Shown: positions 6,520-14,442 of the stretch, in pieces
Position numbering within the stretch: the first letter of the stretch is position 1
Layout of the letters: the number at the start of each line of letters is the position of its first letter
Source: an uncultured Campylobacter sp.
GTDB lineage: Bacteria > Campylobacterota > Campylobacteria > Campylobacterales > Campylobacteraceae
NCBI RefSeq assembly: GCF_938030685.1
Contig: NZ_CALHHX010000171.1
Location: forward strand, 1-18,602
Direction of reading: 5' to 3'
Length of the DNA stretch: 18,602 nucleotides
Translations under genes and position numbers: made by a program
The notes under the pieces: generated by a model
Database searches by the model: none
Told to the model about the DNA's origin: nothing
The model's input: the letters and a program-made list of their open reading frames with translations, nothing else

Positions 6520-7899
6520 TTATAATCCTTTTTTGATTAAATTTGAAATTCTCGTTTTAACTTCGTCGCTTCCTAAAATTTCACAAATTTCAAAAATCGA
6601 CGGACTTACGCTTCCTCCCGTGATCGCAACGCGCAGCGGCTGGGCAAGATCCTTTAGCTTGGCGCCATTTGCGTCCAAAAACTCCATCGTCTCCTCCTCA
6701 CACTCCTTTGCATTTAAATTTACGCTTAGAGTATCCGAAAATTTTGCGAGTAAGCTTAGCGAACTTTCGGTTACAAATTTCTTATACGCCTTCTCGTCGT
6801 AGCAGCTCGGGCGGGCTAGAAGGACCTTAATGCCCTCAGCCATCTCCACTAGCGTCTTTGCGCGCTGTTTGTACTGCTGGGCGATGAGATGTTTTTTCGC
6901 ATGTGAGCGAATATCGACGCCGAATTCCACAAGCTGCGTGGCAAGCTCATCATCGCCCGAGTTTTTAATATAATGTGCGTTTAGCCACTCGAGCTTGGTT
7001 TGATTGAAGGTGCTAGCGCTCTTGCTGATATGGTTAGGATCAAAGTATCGCTTCATCTCCTCCATGCTAAAAATTTCATCATCCCCGTGGCTCCAGCCCA
7101 GGCGTACTAAAAAATTTAGCAGAGCTTGCGGCAGATAGCCCATGCGCTTGTATTCCATCACGTCGGTGGCGCCGTGGCGTTTGCTTAGCTTGCTGCCGTC
7201 GGTGCCGTTGATCATCGCGACGTGGTAAAATTTAGGGATTTTAAAGCCTAGCGCGTTATACAGCACGATCTGCTTCGGGGTGTTGCTTAAATGATCGTCG
7301 CCGCGGATCACGTCCGTGACGCCCATCAGCGCGTCGTCGATCACGACCGTAAAGTTATACGTAGGCGTGCCGTCGGAGCGCGCGATGATGAAATCGTCCA
7401 GAATATCGGCAGCGTTAAATTTTATCTCGCCCTTGATGCCGTCGTTAAATTCTATCATGCCGCTAAGCGGGGCTTTTATACGCACTACAGGCTCGATCCC
7501 AGCAGGCGGCGTGCCGGTAAAGTCGCGATAGCGGTTATCATAGCGCGGGCGCTCTTTGCGAGCTTCCTGCTGCGCTCGCAGCTCGTCAAGCTCGTCCTTG
7601 CTCATATAGCACTTGTACGCCTTACCCTCATCTAGCAACTTTTGGACGTATTGTTTGTAAAGATCGAAGCGTGAGCTTTGATACACGATCTGCCCGTCAT
7701 AGTCCAGATTGCACCACTTAAAGGCTTCCTCGATCGCCTTAGCAGCCTCCTGCGAATTGCGCTTCAGATCGGTATCCTCGATACGCAGCAGAAATTTGCC
7801 GCCGTTTGCTCTAGCGTAAAGATAACTAAAAAGCGCCGTTCTAAGTCCGCCGATATGTAAATATCCCGTAGGACTCGGCGCAAAACGAGTTACTATCAT
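6520..7899 (-). CDS. gltX: Glutamyl-tRNA synthetase (GltX2-like)
   Basis: A class I aminoacyl-tRNA synthetase of 459 residues. The start chosen is ATG 7899, because AAAGGA lies 5 nt upstream; an in-frame TTG at 7914 would place that ribosome site inside the coding region. Motifs: RFAPSPTGYLHIGGLRT (5-21) with the HIGH-type HIGG (15-18), RIEDTDLKRN (39-48), GDDHLSNT (200-207) and GSKLSKRHGA (235-244), the KMSKS equivalent. Epsilonproteobacteria carry two GluRS copies; in Helicobacter pylori one of them charges tRNA-Gln with glutamate for later amidation by GatCAB. From memory C. jejuni gltX2 (Cj1288c) lies beside the malic enzyme gene, so this is probably the GltX2 copy. Its tRNA specificity cannot be read from the sequence here. 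It heads the minus-strand gene set and diverges from the SurA-like gene. Confidence 0.95.
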   Translation of the reverse strand: MIVTRFAPSPTGYLHIGGLRTALFSYLYARANGGKFLLRIEDTDLKRNSQEAAKAIEEAFKWCNLDYDGQIVYQSSRFDLYKQYVQKLLDEGKAYKCYMSKDELDELRAQQEARKERPRYDNRYRDFTGTPPAGIEPVVRIKAPLSGMIEFNDGIKGEIKFNAADILDDFIIARSDGTPTYNFTVVIDDALMGVTDVIRGDDHLSNTPKQIVLYNALGFKIPKFYHVAMINGTDGSKLSKRHGATDVMEYKRMGYLPQALLNFLVRLGWSHGDDEIFSMEEMKRYFDPNHISKSASTFNQTKLEWLNAHYIKNSGDDELATQLVEFGVDIRSHAKKHLIAQQYKQRAKTLVEMAEGIKVLLARPSCYDEKAYKKFVTESSLSLLAKFSDTLSVNLNAKECEEETMEFLDANGAKLKDLAQPLRVAITGGSVSPSIFEICEILGSDEVKTRISNLIKKGL

Positions 7900-7928
7900 A
7901 AAATTCCTTTGCAAAAATTACCATTTAA

Positions 7929-7937
7929 TGTTATAAT
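7929..7937 (+). promoter_or_regulatory. Extended -10 promoter of SurA-like gene
   Basis: TGTTATAAT is a perfect extended -10 (TGn-TATAAT, hexamer 7932-7937). Transcription would begin near 7944, leaving about 40 nt of leader before ATG 7984. No consensus -35 is apparent, as expected for Campylobacter sigma-70 promoters. Confidence 0.65.
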
Positions 7938-7949
7938 CGCGGTCTTGTA

Positions 7950-7955
7950 ATTATA
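7950..7955 (-). promoter_or_regulatory. Candidate -10 for gltX operon
   Basis: On the minus strand TGCTTTATAATTACAAG contains a perfect TATAAT at 7955-7950. Transcription would begin near 7943 and give a leader of about 44 nt before ATG 7899. It faces the -10 of the SurA-like gene 13 bp away. Confidence 0.6.
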
Positions 7956-7983
7956 AAGCAAAAAGACTAAATAAAGGTTAAAA

Positions 7984-8874
7984 ATGATAAAGAAACTGCT
8001 TTTTTCCGCAATGATCTGTGTTGTTTGTGCAAATGCCGAAGTAGTAAACGGAGTCATCGCCGTGGTAGATAATGAGCCCATCACCGGCTACGAACTAGCC
8101 AAAGTTCAAAAACTAACGGGCGCTTCGCCGCAAGCTGCGATGGAAATTTTAATCGGGCAAAAGCTGCAACAATCCGAGATTAAACGCCGCGGCATCGCGG
8201 TAAATGACGCGGAGATCGACGCGAGGCTCAAAGCAATTGCCGATCAAAATAAGCTTAGTTTAGACCAGCTCAAAACCGCTGTGCAAAAGCAAGGTATAAA
8301 CTACGATGACTTTAAAGCAAATATCCGCCGCACACTGCTTGAAGAAAAGCTCTATGGCTCAATATTTGCGGACGTGCAGCACCGCACGACCCCCGAAAAT
8401 GTCAAAAAATTCTACAGCCAAAATAGTTCATTATTCACGACCTTCGATAGCATCACGCTCACCCGCTATATCGCAAAATCGCAAGCTCCGCTCGATAAGA
8501 TCCGCGCAAATCCAAAGCTCCGTCCGAGCGACGTGTATGTGATGAAGGGCACCCTCAAGGCTAATCAAATGGATGAGGGGCTCAAATACATCGTCACCAA
8601 TGTCGAGCAAGGTAAATTTTCGCCGATCATCCCTACGCGCAACGGCTACGAGATGTTTTACGTAAACGACAAAAAGGGGCTTCGTACGCTTGATTTTGAC
8701 AGCGTGCAAGATAAGGCGATCGAAGGCTACGTGACCTCTGAGCGCAAAAAGGCGATCACCGAGTTCAACGACAGGCTCCGCTCAAATGCCAATATCCGCA
8801 TCATCGAGCGCCCACAAGCCCAGCCTCAAAGCGGCAAAGACAAGGGCAAAGCGAAGGTTCAAAAGAGGAACTAA
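7984..8874 (+). CDS. SurA-like periplasmic chaperone / PpiC-type peptidyl-prolyl isomerase
   Basis: A 296-residue secreted protein. The signal peptide MIKKLLFSAMICVVCANA is likely cleaved after A18. The mature part opens with VNGVIAVVDNEPITGYEL (21-38), the typical SurA N-terminal strand, followed by the helical SurA N domain (ILIGQKLQQSEIKRRG, INYDDFKANIRRTLLEEKL). A parvulin-like region (about 134-232) follows with TTPENVKKFY and ARNGYEMFYV-like sequence (PTRNGYEMFYVNDKKG, 217-232), then a return helix and a Lys/Gln-rich tail. It should help outer-membrane proteins fold in the periplasm. AAAGG lies 7 nt before the ATG. From memory the C. jejuni homologue is Cj1289, structurally described as a SurA-like chaperone related to PEB4, also divergent from gltX2. 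Whether it has isomerase activity is not evident from sequence. Confidence 0.9.
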   Translation: MIKKLLFSAMICVVCANAEVVNGVIAVVDNEPITGYELAKVQKLTGASPQAAMEILIGQKLQQSEIKRRGIAVNDAEIDARLKAIADQNKLSLDQLKTAVQKQGINYDDFKANIRRTLLEEKLYGSIFADVQHRTTPENVKKFYSQNSSLFTTFDSITLTRYIAKSQAPLDKIRANPKLRPSDVYVMKGTLKANQMDEGLKYIVTNVEQGKFSPIIPTRNGYEMFYVNDKKGLRTLDFDSVQDKAIEGYVTSERKKAITEFNDRLRSNANIRIIERPQAQPQSGKDKGKAKVQKRN

Positions 8875-9393
8875 ATTTTAAATTTGTCCACCTATCCGCC
8901 GCGGCGCACTAAATTTGTCCTTGCGCGCTATGCAATCAAATTTAAAGGCATTCATGATAGTAATCAGCGATTTTACCTAACTTAAGAGCGATCCTAGAAG
9001 CGACGGCATAAGCACTGCAGACTTTGACGCGAGCAAATTTTGCTCCCACATCGATGCCGCCCCAAAACTCGTCGCCGTTTGGAGCGATGAAAACAGCGGC
9101 GAGGAGCTAAATTTTAAAATTTATATAAATCTGCTTGGAACAAATTTACTTTTGATGCATTGCTTAAAGCCTCATCTACCGAGCCTCATACGCGATTTGC
9201 AGTGCCCAAACCTTATCTTGCAAAGCCTTGCGTTGTGTCTCTTCGCTCATTTAATAGTATCTCCTAAAAAATTTTATGCATATAGAATGGGGGCTGCCGA
9301 TAAAATTTAGAAATTCCATACTCTAATTTTCGCAGCAAAATTTCGCTTCCTAAAATTTCATTGCGGCACGGTGCCGGCGGAGGCCTGCTCGCG
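8875..9393. other. Gap between two syntenic blocks, with gene debris
   Basis: These 519 bases separate convergent genes (SurA-like on plus, carB on minus). They hold a short direct repeat, AAATTTGTCC at 8880-8889 and 8911-8920, around a GC-rich palindrome (GCCGCGGC, 8898-8905), then a decayed plus-strand frame (8954-9310). They also hold a minus-strand 24-codon frame starting at ATG 9251 with AGGAG upstream. I find no clear terminator for either flanking gene. Confidence 0.6.
8954..9310 (+). pseudogene. Decayed reading frame, unknown family
   Basis: ATG 8954 has AAAGG 5 nt upstream and reads MIVISDFT, then meets TAA (8978-8980). The same frame then stays open for 109 codons to TAG 9308-9310. 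The first half after the stop reads like real protein, with local codon habits (AGC, AAA TTT, CTA AAT TTT): DGISTADFDASKF, APKLVAVWSDENSGEELNF, KIYINLLGTNLL. Beyond about 9155 the composition becomes Leu/Cys/Pro-rich and less protein-like, perhaps because another fragment was joined. I do not recognise the family. It may be a remnant of a gene broken by a nonsense change and a 3' truncation. A sequencing error at the TAA is the other option. Confidence 0.4.
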
Positions 9394-12300
9394 CTACCTG
9401 CCGCTTAGATACTCCTGTAGCGTTTTAACTTCAAGCGCGGATTCGTCCTTTATCGAGCAGATCGAGCGCGTAGCGGCGATCGCCGCCTTCATCGTCGTAA
9501 AATACGGCAGCCTAAAACGCAGCACGCTCTGGCGGATCTTTGCGGCGTCGGTAGAGTTTGATTTACTATCGCTGGTATTGATGACGAGCGAAATTTCGCC
9601 GTTTTTGAGCTTGTCCTCGATATTTGGGCGACCCTCGCTGATTTTATATACAAACTCGCACTCCACGCCGTTTTCGCCCAATAGCTTGTGAGTGCCGCTC
9701 GTAGCGGCGATACTAAAGCCCGCGCCCGTAAGTGCGCGTGCAAGCTCCACGGCTCGCAGCTTGTCGTGATCAGCTAGCGACAAAAACACCTTGCCGCCGC
9801 TTGGAAGCGCGTTGCTCGCGCCGATTTGCGATTTAGCGAAACTTTTGGCGAAATTTTCGCCGATGCCCATCACCTCGCCGGTGCTTTTCATCTCGGGCCC
9901 CAAGATCAGATCCGCGCCCGCAAGCTTGTTGAAAGGAAAGACGCTTTCTTTGACGCAGATATGGTTTTTAATATGCGGCTTTAAAATTCCCTTCTCTTCG
10001 ACTAGCACACCGAACTCGTCGTAAAATTTCAAAGCCTCGCGCAAGCCTCCTTGCCACATTACGCGAGTAGCGACCTTTGCCATCGGAATTCCCGTCGCCT
10101 TGCTCACAAACGGCACGGTGCGGCTCGCACGCGGATTTACCTCGATGATGTAAAGCTCATTTTCAAAAATCGCGAATTGAATATTCATAAGCCCCACGAC
10201 GCCAAGATTTAGCGCAATCTCTTTGGTTTGACGACTTACCAGATCGATCATCTCCGCACTTAGGCTAAGCGGCGGCAGGATGCTCGCGCTATCGCCGCTG
10301 TGAATGCCCGCCTCTTCGATATGCTCCATTATCGCGCCGATATACACGTCGCGCCCGTCGCAGATCGCATCGACATCAAGCTCGGTCGCGTCAAGTAAAA
10401 ATTTATCTATAAGCACCGGCGAATGGTCGCTCACGCGCACCGCCTCGCTCATATACTGCCTAAGCTCGGCTTCGCTATGTACGCGCCGCATCGCACGACC
10501 GCCGAGCACGTAGCTAGGGCGCACGAGCACCGGATAGCCGATCGCAGCGGCCTTTTCGATCGCCTCTGCTTCGCTTATGGCGGTATCGTTTTTGGGCTGT
10601 TTGACGCCGATACTTGCGATAAACTCGCTAAATTTCTTGCGGTCTTCCGCTACGTCTATAGTGCGCGCGCTCGTGCCGATAATCTTGGCTCCCACGGTGC
10701 TTAGGCGCTTGGCGAGCTTTAGCGGCGTTTGGCCTCCGAAATGCACGATCACGCCGTCGGGGTTCTCGGCCTCGATGACCGCTCTAACGTGCTCGAAGTC
10801 GATCGGCTCGAAGTATAAAATATCGCTCGTGTCGTAGTCGGTGCTGACGGTTTCTGGGTTGCAGTTATACATTATCGTGGTGATCCCCATATCGCGTAGC
10901 GCGTAGCTAGCGTGCACGCAGCAGTAGTCAAACTCGATGCCCTGCCCGATGCGGTTCGGACCGCCGCCGATGATGAGAACCTTTTTATTATCTTTTGAAA
11001 TTTTACGGCTTGCGATGGCGGGCGTTATGTTGGTACTGGAGTATAGATAGGGCGTAAGCGCCGCAAACTCGCCTGCACAGGTATCTACTTCGTTGTATTC
11101 AAGGTCGATGCCCTGTCTGGCGCAGGCAAAATGGATATCGTTTTGCGTAAGGCCCAGACTATCTTTTTTGTTGATCAAATTTGCGATCATCTTGTCGCTA
11201 AAACCCCAACTCTTGGCCTGCCTTAAAAGCGCCGCGTCGTTGATGATCTCCATATCGATGCGCTCTTCAAATTTTACGATCTGCTCGATCTGGCTCAAAA
11301 ACCAGCGATCGATCTTGCTAAGCTCGTAAATTTGATCCACGCTCATACCCGCTCTAAAGCCCTGAGCGATATATAAAGCTCTATCTTGTTGCGCATTACG
11401 AAGCCCGAAGATGAGATCCTTTTCGCTTAAATTTAATTCCACGAAGCCGAAGTAGCCCTTCTCCAGCGAGCACAGCGCCTTTTGAATGCTCTCTTTAAAG
11501 CTGCGCCCGATCGCCATCACCTCGCCGATGCTTTTCATCGCAGTGCCGAGATAGGGGTTTGCGCCGGGGAATTTCTCAAACGCAAAGCGCGGAATTTTAG
11601 TCACGATATAATCGATCACCGGCTCGAAGCTCGCGGGCGTGCCGGTGATATCGTTTTTAATCTCATCCAGGCTAAAGCCCACCGCCAGCATCGTAGCGAC
11701 CTTGGCGATCGGATAGCCCGTGGCTTTGGATGCGAGAGCCGAGCTGCGGCTTACGCGCGGGTTCATCTCGATGACGATCATCCGCCCCGTTTGCGGATTT
11801 ACCGCAAACTGCACGTTTGAGCCGCCCGTATCCACGCCGATCTCGCGCAAAATTTTAAAACTCGCGTCGCGCATCGCTTGGTATTCTTTATCGGTAAGCG
11901 TCAGAGCGGGCGCAACCGTGATACTATCGCCCGTATGCACCCCCATCGGGTCGAAATTTTCGATCGAGCAGACGATGATGCAGTTGTCCTTGTGATCGCG
12001 GATAACCTCCATTTCGAACTCTTTCCATCCAAGCAGGCTCTCTTCGATCAAAATTTCATTTATAGGGCTCACGTCTAGCCCGTTTTGCGCGACCTCTTTA
12101 AACTCGTCGATATTGTACGCTACGCCGCTGCCTGCACCGCCCAAAGTATAGCTAGCGCGGATAATGAGCGGAAAGCCGATCTCATTCGCCGCAGCCATCG
12201 CCTCTTCGATATTGTAGGCATATTTGGATTTAGGCAGATCCATTCCGATCTTAATCATCGCCTCTTTAAATTTTACCCTATCCTCGCCCTTTTTGATCGC

Positions 12301-12657
12301 TTCAGGCTTGGCGCCTAGAAATTTCACCCCCGCTAGCTCGCCGCTTTCGTAGGCCTGCATCGCGACGTTTAGCGCGACCTGTCCGCCCATCGTAGGCAGG
12401 ATCGCATCGACGCCCTCGCGCTTTATGATACGCAAAATGCTCTCTTTGGTGATCGGCTCGATATAAGTAGCGTCGGCAAAATCGGGATCGGTCATAATGG
12501 TAGCGGGGTTAGAATTTATTAGCACTACGCGGTATCCAAGGCTCTTTAACGTCTTAGCCGCCTGCGTGCCGCTATAATCAAACTCGCACGCCTGGCCGAT
12601 TACGATCGGACCGCTACCGATCAGTAAAATCGTCTTAATATCATCTCTTTTGGGCAT
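9394..12657 (-). CDS. carB: Carbamoyl-phosphate synthase large subunit
   Basis: A 1087-residue CarB of normal length. It joins bicarbonate, glutamine-derived ammonia (from CarA) and two ATP to give carbamoyl phosphate for arginine and pyrimidines. It shows the internal duplication: the first carboxyphosphate half starts with LLIGSGPIVIGQACEFDYSG (11-30) and carries EMNPRVSRSSALASKATG; the second starts LIIGGGPNRIGQGIEFDY (about residue 560) and carries EVNPRASRTVPFVSKATG. The last ~150 residues form the MGS-like allosteric domain (KVFLSLADHDKLRAVELA, AATSGTHKLL, VINTSDSKS). ATG 12657 was chosen with AAGGA 6 nt upstream; an upstream in-frame TTG at 12660 is too close to that site. The mreC stop and this start share one base (TGATG). 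No carA is in the window. It is the last gene of the queH-carB operon. Confidence 0.97.
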   Translation of the reverse strand: MPKRDDIKTILLIGSGPIVIGQACEFDYSGTQAAKTLKSLGYRVVLINSNPATIMTDPDFADATYIEPITKESILRIIKREGVDAILPTMGGQVALNVAMQAYESGELAGVKFLGAKPEAIKKGEDRVKFKEAMIKIGMDLPKSKYAYNIEEAMAAANEIGFPLIIRASYTLGGAGSGVAYNIDEFKEVAQNGLDVSPINEILIEESLLGWKEFEMEVIRDHKDNCIIVCSIENFDPMGVHTGDSITVAPALTLTDKEYQAMRDASFKILREIGVDTGGSNVQFAVNPQTGRMIVIEMNPRVSRSSALASKATGYPIAKVATMLAVGFSLDEIKNDITGTPASFEPVIDYIVTKIPRFAFEKFPGANPYLGTAMKSIGEVMAIGRSFKESIQKALCSLEKGYFGFVELNLSEKDLIFGLRNAQQDRALYIAQGFRAGMSVDQIYELSKIDRWFLSQIEQIVKFEERIDMEIINDAALLRQAKSWGFSDKMIANLINKKDSLGLTQNDIHFACARQGIDLEYNEVDTCAGEFAALTPYLYSSTNITPAIASRKISKDNKKVLIIGGGPNRIGQGIEFDYCCVHASYALRDMGITTIMYNCNPETVSTDYDTSDILYFEPIDFEHVRAVIEAENPDGVIVHFGGQTPLKLAKRLSTVGAKIIGTSARTIDVAEDRKKFSEFIASIGVKQPKNDTAISEAEAIEKAAAIGYPVLVRPSYVLGGRAMRRVHSEAELRQYMSEAVRVSDHSPVLIDKFLLDATELDVDAICDGRDVYIGAIMEHIEEAGIHSGDSASILPPLSLSAEMIDLVSRQTKEIALNLGVVGLMNIQFAIFENELYIIEVNPRASRTVPFVSKATGIPMAKVATRVMWQGGLREALKFYDEFGVLVEEKGILKPHIKNHICVKESVFPFNKLAGADLILGPEMKSTGEVMGIGENFAKSFAKSQIGASNALPSGGKVFLSLADHDKLRAVELARALTGAGFSIAATSGTHKLLGENGVECEFVYKISEGRPNIEDKLKNGEISLVINTSDSKSNSTDAAKIRQSVLRFRLPYFTTMKAAIAATRSICSIKDESALEVKTLQEYLSGR

Positions 12658-13406
12658 CAATTTTCCTTTGTAACGACATACAAAAACGCCGGCATCTCGG
12701 AGCTCACGTAGGGCTCTACGACGGCGCTTTTATATAGCTTCCCGCTTTGAATTTCTTTAACCTTCCCTACCGGCACGCCAGCAAAGAAAATTTCATCTTT
12801 CCCGCTCGTAAAGACCTCATCGCCTACCTTGGGATCGAGCCACTGCGGGATGTATCTAACCACTAGCTCGTTATTTTCGCCACCTGCGACGCCAGGAATT
12901 TGAGCATCTCCTATGAAAACGGAGAAATTGCTCTTTTCGTCGCGCTGCAAGATCGCAAGCGGGCGCCCGTCTTTATTCACTAAAATTCCTGCGGTCTTGC
13001 CCTCACTGATGAGGCCGTAAATTTTGTTTGGGTTAAAATTTTCAAAATTTACAAAGAATTTGTTGTAGTCGTTTAGATTCGCGTAGCTCAGCGCTTTTAC
13101 GAGCTGGACTTTGGGCTCGTAGACGGAGCTGTTTTTATCGATCAAAATTTTATTGAGCTCGCCCGCGAACGTGCTAAGCAGCATCGCCGATTTTTTTAGC
13201 TCGGCATTTTCTTCTCGTAGAGCTTTGATCGTCTCTGCCTGGTTAAAATGCTCGTTTACAGCGCTTTTTACCCGATCGCTCACGCCGTAATAAACCTCTA
13301 AAATTCCTCCTGCAAATCCGATAAATTTGCCGTGGATATACGAGCCGAACGTTAACGAAATGGCTACCAGCAAAACCGCGACGAGGAGGAGTTTGAGATT
13401 AGTCAT
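12657..13406 (-). CDS. mreC: Rod shape-determining protein MreC
   Basis: A 249-residue inner-membrane protein. A single N-terminal membrane anchor (residues 4-24, LKLLLVAVLLVAISLTFGSYI) is followed by a coiled coil (about 48-80, including ETIKALREENAELKK), then the periplasmic beta domains with LVNKDGRPLAILQRDEKS, VRYIPQWLDPKVGDEVFTSG and FFAGVPVGKVKEI, the usual MreC core. MreC bridges cytoplasmic MreB filaments and periplasmic peptidoglycan synthases. The start overlaps the mreB stop by 8 nt and the end overlaps carB by 1 nt. No MreD, RodA or PBP2 gene follows, which fits epsilonproteobacteria, where mreBC are often without mreD. From memory C. jejuni has mreB-mreC (Cj0276-Cj0277) in the same order, upstream of carB (Cj0279). 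Confidence 0.93.
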   Translation of the reverse strand: MTNLKLLLVAVLLVAISLTFGSYIHGKFIGFAGGILEVYYGVSDRVKSAVNEHFNQAETIKALREENAELKKSAMLLSTFAGELNKILIDKNSSVYEPKVQLVKALSYANLNDYNKFFVNFENFNPNKIYGLISEGKTAGILVNKDGRPLAILQRDEKSNFSVFIGDAQIPGVAGGENNELVVRYIPQWLDPKVGDEVFTSGKDEIFFAGVPVGKVKEIQSGKLYKSAVVEPYVSSEMPAFLYVVTKEN

Positions 13407-14433
13407 TTGCCGCTTGTTTTAGCGATTTGATCTCTTCTAGGGCTTTTCCCGTGCCGTTTGCGACGCACAATAGCGGTTCGTCCGCGACGAAAACCGGAAG
13501 CTTTACGGTGTCGCTTAGATACTTATCTAATCCGCGAATGAGCGCACCGCCACCCGTTAGCACGACGCCGTTTTCGACGATGTCGGCGGCGACTTCGGGC
13601 TGAATGCTCTCAAGGACAAATTTCAGCGCGTCCGCAATCTCTCTGATCGAATCTTTGATCGCCTCTCTAACGTCCTCACTCGTAAGATCAACCGAGCTTA
13701 AAAGCCCGCTGATCTGATCTTTTCCTTTGACCGTGTATGTAAGATCTTTTTGCTGTTGCACCGCCGTGCCGATCTTGATCTTAATCTCCTCGGCCGCACG
13801 CTCCGAAATAAGCAGGCTATATTTTTCTTTGACGTAGTTAACGATGCTTGCGTCGATCTTATCGCCCGCGACTCGGACGGATTTGGCACTGATGATACCG
13901 CCTAAAGAGATAACGCCGATCTCCGTGGTACCGCCGCCGATATCTACGACCAACGAGCCGCGCGCTTCATTGACCGGCAAACCCGCACCAATCGCCGCAG
14001 CCATCGGCTCTTCGATTAGATAAACCTCGCGCGCGCCCGCTATCATCGCGCTTTCGCGCACGGCTTTACGCTCGACCTGAGTTAGTCCGTAAGGAACCGA
14101 GATGATGATGCGCGGACTTACGAAAAAGCGGCGCTTGTGGGTCTTTTCGATGAAATACCTAATCATCTTCTCCGTCATATCAAAATCCGCGATAACGCCG
14201 TCCTTCATCGGGCGCACCGCTTCAATATCGCCCGGAGTTCGTCCGAGCATCTCTTTGGCTTCGGCGCCCACGGCGATGATTCTTTGCTTGCCGTAGCGTT
14301 CGTTTTGTACCGCGACGACGCTCGGCTCGTTGATGATGATGCCTTTATCTTTTAGTAGCACCAGCGTGTTTGCCGTGCCTAGATCAATACCCATATCCCT
14401 AGAAAATAATCCTAGAATCGAATCAAGTAACAT
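13399..14433 (-). CDS. mreB: Rod shape-determining protein MreB
   Basis: A 344-residue bacterial actin. Phosphate-1 loop MGIDLGTANTLVLL (14-27), connect/phosphate-2 VVDIGGGTTEIGVISLGG (162-179) and adenosine motif VVLTGGGALIRGL (290-302) are intact. The N-terminal LLDSILGLFSRD forms the short amphipathic/hydrophobic segment that helps MreB bind membrane. It polymerises with ATP under the inner membrane and directs lateral wall growth, consistent with a rod or curved-rod cell. AAGGGG lies 4 nt before ATG 14433, 9 nt after the clpX stop. It overlaps mreC by 8 nt, suggesting coupled synthesis of the two partners. Confidence 0.97.
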   Translation of the reverse strand: MLLDSILGLFSRDMGIDLGTANTLVLLKDKGIIINEPSVVAVQNERYGKQRIIAVGAEAKEMLGRTPGDIEAVRPMKDGVIADFDMTEKMIRYFIEKTHKRRFFVSPRIIISVPYGLTQVERKAVRESAMIAGAREVYLIEEPMAAAIGAGLPVNEARGSLVVDIGGGTTEIGVISLGGIISAKSVRVAGDKIDASIVNYVKEKYSLLISERAAEEIKIKIGTAVQQQKDLTYTVKGKDQISGLLSSVDLTSEDVREAIKDSIREIADALKFVLESIQPEVAADIVENGVVLTGGGALIRGLDKYLSDTVKLPVFVADEPLLCVANGTGKALEEIKSLKQAAND

Positions 14434-14442
14434 TTATCCCCT

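Noticed and set aside
7291..7635. 114-codon plus-strand frame opposite gltX
   Set aside because: Antisense to conserved gltX motifs (SDGTPTYNF, GDDHLSNT); low-complexity reading, not a gene.
7900..7914. Upstream TTG start for gltX
   Set aside because: The AAAGGA ribosome site (7910-7905) lies after this TTG and fits ATG 7899; the family usually begins only a few residues before RFAPSPTG.
7896..8084. 62-codon minus-strand frame overlapping the gltX start and SurA-like signal peptide
   Set aside because: It covers both promoters and the start of the well-supported SurA-like gene, and has no convincing start signals.
8898..8905. GC-rich palindrome GCCGCGGC as terminator of the SurA-like gene
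   Set aside because: It has no loop and no following U-tract; only a restriction-site-like palindrome.
9365..9380. CGGCAC/GTGCCG inverted repeat just past carB as terminator
   Set aside because: The arms are separated by one base, so only a 4-bp stem is possible, and there is no U-tract.
11482..11820. 112-codon plus-strand frame (and several neighbours) opposite carB
   Set aside because: Antisense shadows of carB: Arg/His/Ala-rich composition and no ribosome-site or domain support.
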